Below, in pieces: positions 1 to 8,709 of a DNA stretch of 64,000 nt. The DNA lies in NCBI GenBank assembly GCA_947489195.1, contig CANLCT010000015.1:1-64000 (forward strand). Reading direction: 5' to 3'. The notes beneath the pieces were generated by a model, which worked only from the letters and a program-made list of their open reading frames with translations, made no database searches and was not told the DNA's origin. Numbering within the stretch: position 1 is the stretch's first letter; every line of letters starts with the position of its first letter. The DNA is from an uncultured Aquimarina sp. (GTDB lineage Bacteria; Bacteroidota; Bacteroidia; Flavobacteriales; Flavobacteriaceae). Both the position numbers and the translations under genes were made by a program.

Positions 1-419
1 AGTACAAATGATGCAATTATGTCTTTCAAGACTACAGACAATACATGGTTGTATACAAATTTTTTCGATAAAGAGGGTAAGCGAAGAGCTTATGTTGGAT
101 TGGATAGAAATTTATCAAGTTATACTATTGGAATTGAGAATGGAACAGATAAGATAGTTGTCCCTAGAGGTAAATTAGGTTTAGGTGAATTAAATCCATT
201 ATCACCATTGTCAATAAAAAGTACAAATGATGCAATTATGTCTTTCAAGACTACAGACAATACATGGTTGTATACAAATTTTTTCGATAAAGAGGGCAAG
301 CGAAGAGCTTATGTTGGATTGGATAGAAATTTATCAAGTTATATCATTGGAATAGAGAATGGAACAGATAAAATAGTTGTACCTAGAGGGAATGTTGGTA
401 TAGGTGAATTAAATCCATT
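1..419 (+). repeat. Tandem 219-bp coding repeat, two copies visible
   Basis: The unit beginning AGTACAAATGATGCAATTATG at base 1 recurs at 220. Identity stays high until about base 419, with only a handful of substitutions, several of them silent. The period is 219 bp (73 codons), so copy number can change without a frameshift. The array is cut by the window edge and may contain more copies upstream. Confidence 0.9.
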
Positions 420-945
420 TTATAAATTTGAATGGTCTAATGGTACTCACAATGGTTTTCTTGATTTTACATTTAGTGGTAATGCAATTGGAAGCAGAAC
501 AGGGAATTTGGGATTTTGGACAAATGGAGGAGAAAAGATGACCATTTTAAAGAATGGTAATATTGGCATAGGAACAACAAAGACAGGAAGTCATAGACTA
601 GCAGTTGAAGGTTCTATAGGAGCAAGAGAGATAAAAGTTCAGGCTTCGGGTTGGTCAGATTTTGTGTTTTATGAAGATTATAAATTACCTACATTAAAAG
701 AAGTAGAGGCGCATATTAATGAAAAAGGGCATTTAAAAGATATTCCAAATGCGGCGGAAGTTGAAAAGGAAGGATTCTATTTGGGTAATATGAATGCCAA
801 GTTACTTCAAAAAATTGAAGAGCTTACGCTTTATACTATTCAACAAGAAAAAAAGATTGAAGATTTTAAAGAAAAAGAAGATATACAAGAAGCTAAAATT
901 GAAATGCTATTGAAGCGATTAGTGAAGTTAGAAGCTAAAATGTAA
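1..945 (+). CDS. Repetitive tail-fibre/adhesin-like protein, C-terminal part (5' end outside window)
   Basis: The frame is already open at base 1, so the gene begins upstream of the window. The visible part starts with two nearly identical 73-residue repeats (bases 1-219 and from 220), followed by short GNxGIGT-type motifs. The C-terminal block starts near base 601 (LAVEGSIGAREIKVQ), continues with KLPTLKEVEAHINEKGHL and NMNAKLLQKIEELTLY, and ends in a charged coiled coil. This C-terminal block is very common in Flavobacteriia on long repetitive surface or tail-fibre-like proteins and often starts an intramolecular trimeric coiled coil. The function of this copy is unknown; surface attachment is an inference. 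The family call is firm, the biological role is not. Confidence 0.8.
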   Translation, partial: STNDAIMSFKTTDNTWLYTNFFDKEGKRRAYVGLDRNLSSYTIGIENGTDKIVVPRGKLGLGELNPLSPLSIKSTNDAIMSFKTTDNTWLYTNFFDKEGKRRAYVGLDRNLSSYIIGIENGTDKIVVPRGNVGIGELNPFYKFEWSNGTHNGFLDFTFSGNAIGSRTGNLGFWTNGGEKMTILKNGNIGIGTTKTGSHRLAVEGSIGAREIKVQASGWSDFVFYEDYKLPTLKEVEAHINEKGHLKDIPNAAEVEKEGFYLGNMNAKLLQKIEELTLYTIQQEKKIEDFKEKEDIQEAKIEMLLKRLVKLEAKM

Positions 946-1391
946 TATTTTTGATGAGGGTAAAGAAGTAAATTATATGTAAAAGTAACACAGTCAGTAA
1001 AGTGTTAAAGTTTTACTGATAAATTGTATTAGTTTGTTTCTTTAAATCATCCAGTTCTAAAAGCTAAACCCGTTTGAATTAATTTTGTTTATATAGTTTT
1101 TGGAGGCGTATTCAGAGAATAGCCTGATTCTCAAAAATTATACATAAAAAATCCAAAATTTGATAAATTCAAGTTTTGGATTTTTGTTTTTTAGGTTATT
1201 TTAGTCTAAAAATATTGATTTCAATACCGACAGGACGTAGTTATCCCAAGAGCTCTTATTTTTTTCTAAATTTAGGCGGCCAGCTGTACTTGACTATTCT
1301 GGATTCTTCTAGCTATTTCTAAAGCATTTGCTGTGTATGAGGTATAAAAATTAATTAACGGTTAGGATAGTTACAAGGAAAAATAAAACTC
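946..1391. other. Intergenic region with terminator and possible gene remnant
   Basis: This 446-bp gap has no intact gene. It holds a strong hairpin at 1147-1185. On the minus strand there is a stop-to-stop frame at about 1272-1358 whose translation ends in ALEIARRIQNSQVQLAA and reads like a real protein C-terminus, so it may be the decayed 3' end of a gene once downstream of the permease. I could not assign that fragment to a family. Confidence 0.4.
1147..1185. terminator. Bidirectional intrinsic terminator
   Basis: Perfect 12-bp stem: arms 1147-1158 and 1174-1185 around a 15-nt loop, with T-rich sequence on the right and A-rich sequence on the left. It lies between convergent genes and can serve the 1-945 gene and the permease operon at 1392. 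Confidence 0.7.
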
Positions 1392-2693
1392 CTAAATCTT
1401 TGGAAAACCAATACGATGTCCTCTTTTACCAAACCATAAAATGTAGATGTAACAAATAAGCATTACGAATACAAAAGCAGATTTAAAATCGAAACCAAAA
1501 ATGTTTCCTTCGTGATACAGCCATCCGTAAAATGGTGGAATCAAAGCCCCACCTACAATTCCCATAATAAGTAAAGCCGAACCTATATTTGAGAATTTTC
1601 CAATGCCTCTAATACCTAATGGAAAAATTGCAGGCCACATTACGGCATTTGCAAACCCCAAAGTTGCTAAACAGCCAACAGCGTATGAACCTGTAACAAA
1701 ATATGAGGCTATAGTTAATATAATTCCTAAAATGGCAGAAATAGTAAGCCAATTTTCTTGTTTCATGTATTTGGGAATTAATATAATATTGGTAATGTAA
1801 CCTATAAGTAAACCTACTAATCCAAATACAGCAAAGAATTTTGAGGTGTCATCCGAAAAGCCAAGGTTTTTGCCATATATAGTAATTAAATCACCGGCCA
1901 TAACTTCGGCTCCAACATACATAAATATAGCAATAGCTCCCAGTATTACATGAGGGAATTGAAAAATAGAGGTTTTACCTTCAGATATATCTGAACTATC
2001 GGGATTGTTATCTGAGGTTTGATTTTTAATGTCTGGTAGTGATGATTTGTAAATAACAATAGCAATAATCAATAAAAAAATACCTAAAACAATATAGGGT
2101 GTTTCCACTCTGCTAGCTAAGTTGTCAAGTAATTGATTCTTTAATTCGGGATTGGTTTCACTATCTATTTTTGCTTGAATTTCAGTAGCATTTTTTAATA
2201 AAATAGAACCAAAAAGGACATTAGCTAAAATACCTGCTAGTTTGTTACAAATTCCCATAACGCTAATTCGGGTAGCGGCAGACTCAATAGGGCCAATAAG
2301 GCTTACATAAGGGTTTGCAGCAGTCTGCAGCAAAGCTAAGCCCATACCTACAATAAATAACCCTAATAAAAAAATAGGATAGGAGCGGCTGCCCGCAGCC
2401 GAAACAAATACCAAACAACCTATAGCCATAATAACCAAACCTGTCGACATTCCTTTTTTTGTTCCTAATTTGTCTAAAATCCAAGATGAAGGTATGGCTA
2501 AGAAAAAATAAGCGGCAAAAAAAGCAGTAGCTACATAAAATGCTTGCTGATCAGTAAGTTCACATGATTTTTTTAAAAATGGAATCAAAATACCATTTAC
2601 CCAAGTTACAAAACCAAAAACAGCAAATAAAACTCCTATAATTGTAATTTGATATAAATAATTTCGCTTTTCAGAGTTTTTGGTTATTGACAT
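1392..2693 (-). CDS. Sugar MFS transporter, FucP family
   Basis: A 433-residue protein with about 12 hydrophobic segments. The stretch GMGLALLQTAANPYVSLIGP is characteristic of the fucose/glucose/galactose proton-symporter branch (FucP/GluP) of the major facilitator superfamily. It should import a monosaccharide across the inner membrane; the exact sugar cannot be read from the sequence. It follows a small membrane protein by 11 bp and is probably the last gene of a three-gene minus-strand unit starting at 4174. Length is normal for the family. Confidence 0.85.
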   Translation of the reverse strand: MSITKNSEKRNYLYQITIIGVLFAVFGFVTWVNGILIPFLKKSCELTDQQAFYVATAFFAAYFFLAIPSSWILDKLGTKKGMSTGLVIMAIGCLVFVSAAGSRSYPIFLLGLFIVGMGLALLQTAANPYVSLIGPIESAATRISVMGICNKLAGILANVLFGSILLKNATEIQAKIDSETNPELKNQLLDNLASRVETPYIVLGIFLLIIAIVIYKSSLPDIKNQTSDNNPDSSDISEGKTSIFQFPHVILGAIAIFMYVGAEVMAGDLITIYGKNLGFSDDTSKFFAVFGLVGLLIGYITNIILIPKYMKQENWLTISAILGIILTIASYFVTGSYAVGCLATLGFANAVMWPAIFPLGIRGIGKFSNIGSALLIMGIVGGALIPPFYGWLYHEGNIFGFDFKSAFVFVMLICYIYILWFGKRGHRIGFPKI

Positions 2694-2704
2694 AGTGATT
2701 TGAG

Positions 2705-3016
2705 TTATTCGTTAATTATGTTGTTAGTATTTGAGTCAATTTCTTTTATAGGAGGAGCAATGGGGTTTCCTTTTCTGTCTCTTGTTAATACGGCTTTTAT
2801 AGTAGTGGGTTCAGAAATAATGTCTCTTGGGTCAATGTCGGTAATTTGATCTTGATTTTTCTTGATTTTTTTTGTTGCAGCGCTAGGAATATATTTTTTA
2901 TTTTTTGAAACAAAAATACGTGCGCAAACATAGCCTAATATAAACGAGATAAACAATAGTACTACAATTTCAAAAACTGCCGTAGGTCTATCTAAAGGAT
3001 TCATATTTTCAAACAT
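2705..3016 (-). CDS. Small single-span membrane protein, unknown function
   Basis: A 103-residue protein with one hydrophobic segment (about residues 15-36) followed by a basic KNKK stretch, which suggests N-out/C-in topology. The C-terminal half is polar and probably cytoplasmic. I do not recognise the family. It sits 6 bp downstream of the OmpA-like gene and 11 bp upstream of the permease gene, so co-transcription is likely, and a partnership with the OmpA-like protein is possible. It is counted as real because of its tight spacing and its transmembrane-like composition. Confidence 0.6.
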   Translation of the reverse strand: MFENMNPLDRPTAVFEIVVLLFISFILGYVCARIFVSKNKKYIPSAATKKIKKNQDQITDIDPRDIISEPTTIKAVLTRDRKGNPIAPPIKEIDSNTNNIINE

Positions 3017-3022
3017 AACAAA

Positions 3023-4174
3023 CTATTCTATTAATAAAGTGACACCAAAATCTAATGGAATTCCTTTTTTTTGAGTTTTTAAAGCAGTGGTGCTAATGAT
3101 AGCATTGGAAAAACCTTTTTTCAAAATATACGATTTTACACTAGTAGCTAATGCTAACCCAGCTTGATAATTATCAACGGGATTTTCACTTTCATTGGTG
3201 TAGCCTATTAATCGTATTTTTTTTGCCGATTTATTTTCTGTAATAAAGGTTTTTAAGCCTCTAGATCCTTTAAATTTAGCATTTTTAAAGTTAAGTTGGG
3301 TAACGGTAAAGCTTTTAGTAATAATACTAATTTCTTTTTGTACACTTGTTTTTTCTTTTAAATCAGTTGACTGCGTTATTGTTTTTGGAATTTCCTTTTT
3401 AGAAATTTCAATTTCAGGTGTTGTGTTAGCTATTTTAGGATAGGTAATTTGAGTATTATCAAATTCAATTTTTTCAACAATAGGTATTTCAACACTAGTA
3501 TAATCTATATGCTTTAAATTAACAGGCATTTTTGAAGATTGAAAACTAAATGTAATTCCTCCTTTAAATTTCCCTTTATTAAAATCAAACAATGCATGTT
3601 GCGTTTTGGTCGTAATTAATGAATCGTGTATTCCTAATTTTATCAAGCGTTCTGCCATTCCACGAGCACGATTTTTACCAATTTCTGAGGTTTCATTTTT
3701 ATTGTAATAACTTGTAATTGTAAGTAATAAATTTTTAGTATTCATTTCTTTGGCAATAGCATGTCCGTAAGTGCTTATACCAAAAGGAATTTGGATACGG
3801 TCAGAGTTTTCGTAAATTCTGAAATTACTAGCAAAATGAATGACTAATTCATCTTTATAAAACACATTGAGTTGACTAGGTTTTAAAGAATCATTAAGAT
3901 TTTTTAAGTGATCTGTGGCTGTTTTTGTTGAATCGAGTTTTCCTTTTATAGTAGCAAATTCATTAATAGTATCTGTTTTACTATTTAAAGGAGTAGTAAT
4001 AGTTTTAGTAAGTGTATTGGAATCTTTTTTGTTTTTTTGAATAATATTAGGTTTTTTACTCTCAGTTGTAGTGTCGTTTGAAATACATAAACCTTTTATA
4101 ACACAAGTATAATAGGTGCTAGCCAAAGTAGCCCAAATAGAAAAAACAAAAAAACTAAGCAACAATTGCCTCAT
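3023..4174 (-). CDS. OmpA-like domain protein with N-terminal signal/anchor
   Basis: A 383-residue protein. The first about 25 residues form a hydrophobic signal or anchor, followed by a Thr/Lys/Asn-rich linker. Two regions resemble peptidoglycan-binding OmpA-type folds: one around residues 130-190 with ENSDRIQIPFGISTYGHAIA and ARGMAERLIKLGI, and one at the C-terminus with IRLIGYTNESENPVDNYQAGLALA and a long helix. OmpA-like domains bind diaminopimelate in peptidoglycan; whether both do so here is uncertain. It is the first gene of a likely operon with the two downstream minus-strand genes. The role is probably in the cell envelope. Confidence 0.65.
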   Translation of the reverse strand: MRQLLLSFFVFSIWATLASTYYTCVIKGLCISNDTTTESKKPNIIQKNKKDSNTLTKTITTPLNSKTDTINEFATIKGKLDSTKTATDHLKNLNDSLKPSQLNVFYKDELVIHFASNFRIYENSDRIQIPFGISTYGHAIAKEMNTKNLLLTITSYYNKNETSEIGKNRARGMAERLIKLGIHDSLITTKTQHALFDFNKGKFKGGITFSFQSSKMPVNLKHIDYTSVEIPIVEKIEFDNTQITYPKIANTTPEIEISKKEIPKTITQSTDLKEKTSVQKEISIITKSFTVTQLNFKNAKFKGSRGLKTFITENKSAKKIRLIGYTNESENPVDNYQAGLALATSVKSYILKKGFSNAIISTTALKTQKKGIPLDFGVTLLIE

Positions 4175-4263
4175 ATAACTTATAATATTATAGACTAAAA
4201 TAGTATAAAAACTGGAAATAGATTGAATTAGGCTATTTATACTTAAAAAATATACTCAATAAG

Positions 4264-4294
4264 TTGAAAATGGTTTAATAATTTATTTATTTTG
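4264..4294 (+). promoter_or_regulatory. Candidate his operon promoter
   Basis: TTG at 4264-4266 is followed after 21 nt by TATTTTG at 4288-4294. This is one base short of the Bacteroidota -7 consensus TAnnTTTG. Transcription would start near 4300, about 35 nt before the leader peptide start, as expected for an attenuator. Confidence 0.5.
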
Positions 4295-4335
4295 CAGCGT
4301 ACTTATAAGTAAGTCCAAATTAAATAAATTTGAAA

Positions 4336-4392
4336 ATGAAGTATTCATGCCTACATCACCATCATTTCTACTTAATCGCTCAAGCGAGGTAG
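4336..4392 (+). CDS. hisL: Histidine operon leader peptide
   Basis: A short reading frame of 18 codons plus a TAG stop encodes MKYSCLHHHHFYLIAQAR. The four consecutive His codons are at 4354-4365. It lies directly upstream of hisG and of a strong hairpin. Established logic for his leaders: scarcity of charged tRNA-His stalls the ribosome on the His run and lets an antiterminator form. Here the bases just after the His codons are exactly those able to form the alternative pairing (see the attenuator entry). It is too short for ordinary gene finders. Confidence 0.88.
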   Translation: MKYSCLHHHHFYLIAQAR

Positions 4393-4461
4393 TTTGGTAT
4401 GTAAACATGTAAACATATTTTAAACCCGTTTGAGTTTTCCTCAAACGGGTTTAATTTTTTT
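4379..4461 (+). terminator. his attenuator: terminator hairpin with competing antiterminator
   Basis: The terminator arms are 4422-4434 and 4440-4452 (13 perfect pairs, 5-nt loop), with a T run at 4455-4461. The leader segment 4379-4386 (CTCAAGCG) can instead pair with 4427-4434 (CGTTTGAG) over 8 bp with one G-U, which destroys the terminator stem. A ribosome paused on His codons 4354-4365 leaves 4379-4386 free; one that reaches the stop at 4390 covers it and allows termination. The mechanism is inferred from the layout. Confidence 0.85.
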
Positions 4462-4483
4462 AAATGAAACAATAACAATTGTT

Positions 4484-5341
4484 ATGACAAAAATAAGAAT
4501 AGCCATTCAAAAGAGTGGTCGGCTTAATGAAGATTCTGTAGCAATACTTAAAGATTGCGGAATTTCTATAGATAATGGAAAAGATCAATTAAAAGCGGCA
4601 ACACGAAATTTCCCAATGGAAGTAATGTTTTTGCGTAATGGTGATATTCCTCAATATTTACGTGATGGTGTAGTGGATATTGCCATAATTGGCGAAAATG
4701 TATTGATTGAAAAAGGGAAAGATATTTCGATTGCCGAGCGTTTGGATTTTTCTAAATGTAAAGTATCATTAGCGGTACCTAAAGGAGTTACGTATAACTC
4801 AATTAAGGATTTAGATGGTAAAAAAATAGCAACTTCTTACCCAAATACTGTCGATCAATATTTAGCAGATAAAGGAATTAATTATGAAATTCATCAAATT
4901 TCTGGTTCTGTAGAAATTGCACCAAATATAGGTTTAGCCGATGCTATTTGTGATATTGTTTCTAGCGGAAGTACCTTGTTTAAAAACAATTTAAAAGAGG
5001 TAGAAGTAATGTTAACTTCCGAAGCTGTTTTAGCCGTATCTCCAAAAATATCAGAAGAAGCAAAATTACTTTTAGGTAAATTACAATTTAGAATTCAGTC
5101 TGTTTTAAAAGCACGTAATTCTAAATATGTATTGTTAAATGCACCTAATGATAAATTAGAAAAAATACTAGAACTTTTACCTGGAATGCGAAGTCCAACT
5201 ATTTTGCCCTTGGCAGAAGAAGGTTGGAGCAGTGTACATACCGTAATACAGAAAAACAAATTTTGGGAAGTTATTGATGAACTAAAAATAGCTGGAGCCG
5301 AAGGTATTTTAGTTTGTCCAATTGAAAAAATGGTGTTGTAA
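4484..5341 (+). CDS. hisG: ATP phosphoribosyltransferase, long form
   Basis: First step of histidine synthesis: ATP plus PRPP gives phosphoribosyl-ATP. The protein is 285 residues counting from the ATG at 4484 (MTKIRIAIQKSGRL). An upstream in-frame start at 4430 is rejected because it lies inside the attenuator hairpin. The family motif GLADAICDIVSSGSTL is at residues 150-165. Residues about 210-285 form the extra ACT-like regulatory domain of long-form HisG, which usually gives feedback inhibition by histidine and removes the need for HisZ. It is controlled by the upstream attenuator and leads the his operon. Confidence 0.97.
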   Translation: MTKIRIAIQKSGRLNEDSVAILKDCGISIDNGKDQLKAATRNFPMEVMFLRNGDIPQYLRDGVVDIAIIGENVLIEKGKDISIAERLDFSKCKVSLAVPKGVTYNSIKDLDGKKIATSYPNTVDQYLADKGINYEIHQISGSVEIAPNIGLADAICDIVSSGSTLFKNNLKEVEVMLTSEAVLAVSPKISEEAKLLLGKLQFRIQSVLKARNSKYVLLNAPNDKLEKILELLPGMRSPTILPLAEEGWSSVHTVIQKNKFWEVIDELKIAGAEGILVCPIEKMVL

Positions 5342-5351
5342 AGTGTTTTGG

Positions 5352-5435
5352 GCTAATGGCAATTAGCTTTTAGTCCAAAAGTAAATGAATAATTTGTTAA
5401 GTTAAACGCTAAAGGCCATGTGCTAATAGCTTTTT
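5352..5435 (+). repeat. 7-bp-periodic repeat array, hisG-hisD spacer
   Basis: Two blocks with a 7-bp period. Block one: GCTAATG, GCAATTA, GCTTTTA, GTCCAAA at 5352-5379. Block two: GCTAAAG, GCCATGT, GCTAATA, GCTTTTT at 5408-5435. The second block ends 9 bp before the hisD start codon. The GCT anchor recurs at exact 7-bp steps while the other bases vary. Confidence 0.7.
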
Positions 5436-5444
5436 TATTAAAAA

Positions 5445-6725
5445 ATGAACAAAATATATAATCCACTCCAAGCTGATTGGGAACAAATTTTAAAAAGACC
5501 AACGCAAACTGTAGCTGATATAGAAGCAACAGTAGCAGAGGTTTTTAATGATGTTAGTTCAAAAGGAGATGAAGCTATTGCTGGCTACACTAAAAAATTT
5601 GATGGAGTTGAGTTAGTAAATATGTTGGTTTCTGAAGAAGAAATTGTAGAGGCCGAAAATTTAGTAACAAAAGAGTTAAAAGAAGCAATTCAGTTAGCAA
5701 AAGGGAATGTAACTCGTTTTCACGAAGCACAAAAAACAACTCGTGTGCAAGTGGAAACCATGACTGGTGTGGATTGCTGGCAAGAAAAACGTCCCATTCA
5801 AAAAGTAGGCTTGTATATTCCAGGCGGAACTGCGCCTTTATTTTCTACAATTTTAATGTTGGTATTACCAGCTAAAATTGCAGGTTGTGAAGAAATTGTG
5901 CTATGTTCACCACCTAATAGCGGAGGTGAAATTCACCCAGCTATTTTGTATACAGCACAACTATGTGGTGTGACAAAAATTTGTAAAGTTGGCGGAATTC
6001 AGGCTATTGCCGGAATGACATTTGGAACCAAATCCATACCGCAAGTATATAAAATATTTGGACCTGGAAATCAATTTGTAACGGTAGCAAAACAATTAGC
6101 AACAAAACATGGTGTAGCTATTGATATGCCCGCAGGGCCAAGTGAATTATTAGTAGTGGCCGATGATAGTGCCAATGCAGCATATGTAGCTTCAGATTTA
6201 TTAAGTCAGGCCGAACATGGAAAAGACAGTCAAGTAATATTGGTCTCTACTTCTAAAAAATTAATCGATGAGGTTGAAGTAGAAGTGGAAAAACAATTAG
6301 TCGTATTACCTCGGGTTGAAATTGCTACAGAAGCCATTAAAAATTCGAAGTTAATTTATGTAGAGAATGATCAAATTGCTTTGAGTTTAATAAATGAATA
6401 CGGTCCAGAACATTTTATTATTTGTGTTACAAATGAAGATTTTTATGTGGATCATATAGCCAATGCTGGTTCGGTGTTTATAGGTAATTATACTCCCGAA
6501 AGCGCAGGAGATTATGCTTCTGGTACGAATCATACATTACCAACAAATGGGTATGCTAAAAATTATAGTGGAGTCAATTTGGATACATTTATGAAAAGTA
6601 TGACATTTCAAAAAATCACAAAAAAAGGAATACATACTATTGGAAAAGCTATAGAATTGATGGCAGAGGCAGAAGGTTTGCAGGCGCATAAAAACGCAGT
6701 TAGCCTAAGGCTTAAAGAAGTCTAA
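5445..6725 (+). CDS. hisD: Histidinol dehydrogenase
   Basis: A 426-residue zinc enzyme catalysing the last two steps of the pathway, L-histidinol to L-histidine with two NAD+. Recognisable blocks are IDMPAGPSELLVVAD, LLSQAEHGKDSQV, EYGPEHF and GDYASGTNHTLPTNG, which carry the zinc and catalytic Glu/His residues of the family. Length is typical. It is the second structural gene of the his operon, separated from hisG by a 103-bp spacer filled with 7-bp-periodic repeats. Confidence 0.97.
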   Translation: MNKIYNPLQADWEQILKRPTQTVADIEATVAEVFNDVSSKGDEAIAGYTKKFDGVELVNMLVSEEEIVEAENLVTKELKEAIQLAKGNVTRFHEAQKTTRVQVETMTGVDCWQEKRPIQKVGLYIPGGTAPLFSTILMLVLPAKIAGCEEIVLCSPPNSGGEIHPAILYTAQLCGVTKICKVGGIQAIAGMTFGTKSIPQVYKIFGPGNQFVTVAKQLATKHGVAIDMPAGPSELLVVADDSANAAYVASDLLSQAEHGKDSQVILVSTSKKLIDEVEVEVEKQLVVLPRVEIATEAIKNSKLIYVENDQIALSLINEYGPEHFIICVTNEDFYVDHIANAGSVFIGNYTPESAGDYASGTNHTLPTNGYAKNYSGVNLDTFMKSMTFQKITKKGIHTIGKAIELMAEAEGLQAHKNAVSLRLKEV

Positions 6726-6740
6726 AAATGATATAAAATT

Positions 6741-7592
6741 ATGAAACAATTAATTACATACTCAATCCTATTTTTTATAACGGTATTTGCTTATGCTCAA
6801 AAGCCTGCGTATGTAATTTATAATGCTAAAGGCAAAGTTGTCAAATATGAAAAAATGTTAGGGGCACTTGTTAAAAATGACATTTTACTTTTTGGTGAGT
6901 TACATAATAATCCAATAGCACATTGGTTGGAATTAGAATTAATTCAAGATATAGGAAAACAACGTGCTTTAATTTTAGGAGCCGAATTTTTTGAGAGTGA
7001 CACACAAACGTCACTTAATGATTATTTATCAAGTACTATTAACGAAGCTACTTTGCAAACACAAGTTGAATTGTGGTCAAATTATAAAACTGATTATAAA
7101 CCAATTGTTGATTTTGCAAAGACAAAAAAGCTAGCATTTGTAGCAACAAATGTACCTAGGCAATATGCCCAGTTAGTCCATAAAGAAGGTTTTAAGGTTT
7201 TAGAACATTTAGTACCTGATGAAAAACAATACATAGCACCTTTGCCAATAACCTACAATCCCGATTTGCCGAGTTATAAAAAAATACTCACTATGTTTGA
7301 AGATCATGGCACTCCCGAACTGGTTAAAGCGCAAGCCATAAAAGATGCGACTATGGCGCATTTTATTTTAGAAAATTATATAGAAAATAAATTTTTCTTT
7401 CATATAAATGGCGCATATCATTCAGATGATTATGAAGGGATTCTTTGGTTTTTAAATCAAAGAAATGAAAATTTAAATTACGTAACGATTTCTACAGTTG
7501 AGCAAAAAAATGTATCGGAATTGTTAGAAGAAAATAAGAATAAAGCAGATTACATTATTTGTATTCCCGATTCAATGACCAAAACATATTAA
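6741..7592 (+). CDS. ChaN-like haem-binding-fold lipoprotein/secreted protein
   Basis: A 283-residue protein with an N-terminal signal peptide (cleavage near AYAQ, residue about 20). The motif FGELHNNPIAHWLELELI and the following ALILGAEFFESD match the ChaN/Tiki superfamily (PF04187-type), where the GE-H motif resembles TraB/Tiki proteases and E. coli-type ChaN binds haem. It is a periplasmic or surface protein with no known role in histidine synthesis, yet it lies 15 bp after hisD on the same strand. It is probably co-transcribed as a passenger gene. Confidence 0.8.
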   Translation: MKQLITYSILFFITVFAYAQKPAYVIYNAKGKVVKYEKMLGALVKNDILLFGELHNNPIAHWLELELIQDIGKQRALILGAEFFESDTQTSLNDYLSSTINEATLQTQVELWSNYKTDYKPIVDFAKTKKLAFVATNVPRQYAQLVHKEGFKVLEHLVPDEKQYIAPLPITYNPDLPSYKKILTMFEDHGTPELVKAQAIKDATMAHFILENYIENKFFFHINGAYHSDDYEGILWFLNQRNENLNYVTISTVEQKNVSELLEENKNKADYIICIPDSMTKTY

Positions 7593-7639
7593 AGGCAAGT
7601 TGAAAATATATAAATGAGCCTTTTATTTATTACTTTAAA

Positions 7640-8683
7640 ATGACAAAATTCAATTTAAATACTTTAGTTAGAGATAATGTAAAGGCTATGAAGCCTTATA
7701 GTTCTGCTCGAGATGAATATGTTTCTGATGGATCAGAAATGGTATTTTTGGATGCTAATGAAAACCCTTTTGAGAATGGTCTAAATAGGTATCCAGATCC
7801 GCAACAAAGAAGTCTAAAAGCAGTAATTGCCAAACAAAAAGGAATCAATGAATCCCATATTTTATTAGGTAACGGGAGTGATGAAGTACTTGATTTATTA
7901 TTCAGGGCTTTCTGTCAGCCTCAAAAAGATAATGTGATTACATTACCACCTACTTATGGGATGTATACGGTATTGGCAAATTTAAATGAAATTGAAGAAC
8001 GTAAAGTAATATTAAAACCCGATTTTCAGCCTGATGTTGAGGCTATTTTGAAAGTTGTAGATGCCAATTCAAAATTGCTATTTATTTGTTCACCTAATAA
8101 TCCTACGGCTAATTTAATAGCCATTGAAAAGATAAAGCAATTATTAGAAGCTTTTCAAGGGATTGTGGTTATTGATGAAGCTTATATTGATTTTGCAAAT
8201 CAATCTACTTGGGTCGAAGAATTATCAAATTATCCGAATTTAATTGTAACACAAACCTTATCAAAAGCTTATGGTTTGGCAGGGATTCGTTTAGGTTTAT
8301 GTTTTGCTTCTGCAGAAATAATAGCAATATTAAATAAAATAAAGCCTCCATACAATGTAAATGAACTTACACAAAAGGCAGCGATGGAGCGCTTATTAGA
8401 TAAGAAAGGTGTTGATGAAGAAATTAAAGGAATTATAGAAGAAAGAAAAACACTTATAAAAGCCTTAAAAAATATAGATTTTATTAAAGAAATTTATCCA
8501 ACCGAAGCTAATTTTGTATTAGCAAAGGTTGATGATGCCACTAAACGCTATAATGAATTATTAGCAAAAGGAATTGTAATAAGGAATAGAACTACTCAAG
8601 CTTTATGTGAAAATACCTTGAGGTTTACAGTGGGAACTCCTGAAGAGAATAAGGTGCTAGTGGAGGTTTTAGAATTATTATAA
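7640..8683 (+). CDS. hisC: Histidinol-phosphate aminotransferase
   Basis: A 347-residue PLP-dependent class I/II aminotransferase converting imidazole-acetol phosphate to L-histidinol phosphate with glutamate as amino donor. Visible motifs are LDANENPF near the N-terminus, LGNGSDEVLDLLFRAFC, CSPNNPTAN, VIDEAYIDF and TLSKAYGLAGIRLG, where the Lys of SKA is the Schiff-base lysine. Operon position between hisD and hisB supports HisC over a related aminotransferase. Confidence 0.96.
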   Translation: MTKFNLNTLVRDNVKAMKPYSSARDEYVSDGSEMVFLDANENPFENGLNRYPDPQQRSLKAVIAKQKGINESHILLGNGSDEVLDLLFRAFCQPQKDNVITLPPTYGMYTVLANLNEIEERKVILKPDFQPDVEAILKVVDANSKLLFICSPNNPTANLIAIEKIKQLLEAFQGIVVIDEAYIDFANQSTWVEELSNYPNLIVTQTLSKAYGLAGIRLGLCFASAEIIAILNKIKPPYNVNELTQKAAMERLLDKKGVDEEIKGIIEERKTLIKALKNIDFIKEIYPTEANFVLAKVDDATKRYNELLAKGIVIRNRTTQALCENTLRFTVGTPEENKVLVEVLELL

Positions 8684-8709
8684 TTAATAAGTCAAAATTA
8701 TATCAAAGA

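Noticed and set aside
4430..4483. Longer hisG start 18 codons upstream
   Set aside because: It would begin inside the attenuator stem, and the added residues are encoded by the terminator hairpin and T run.
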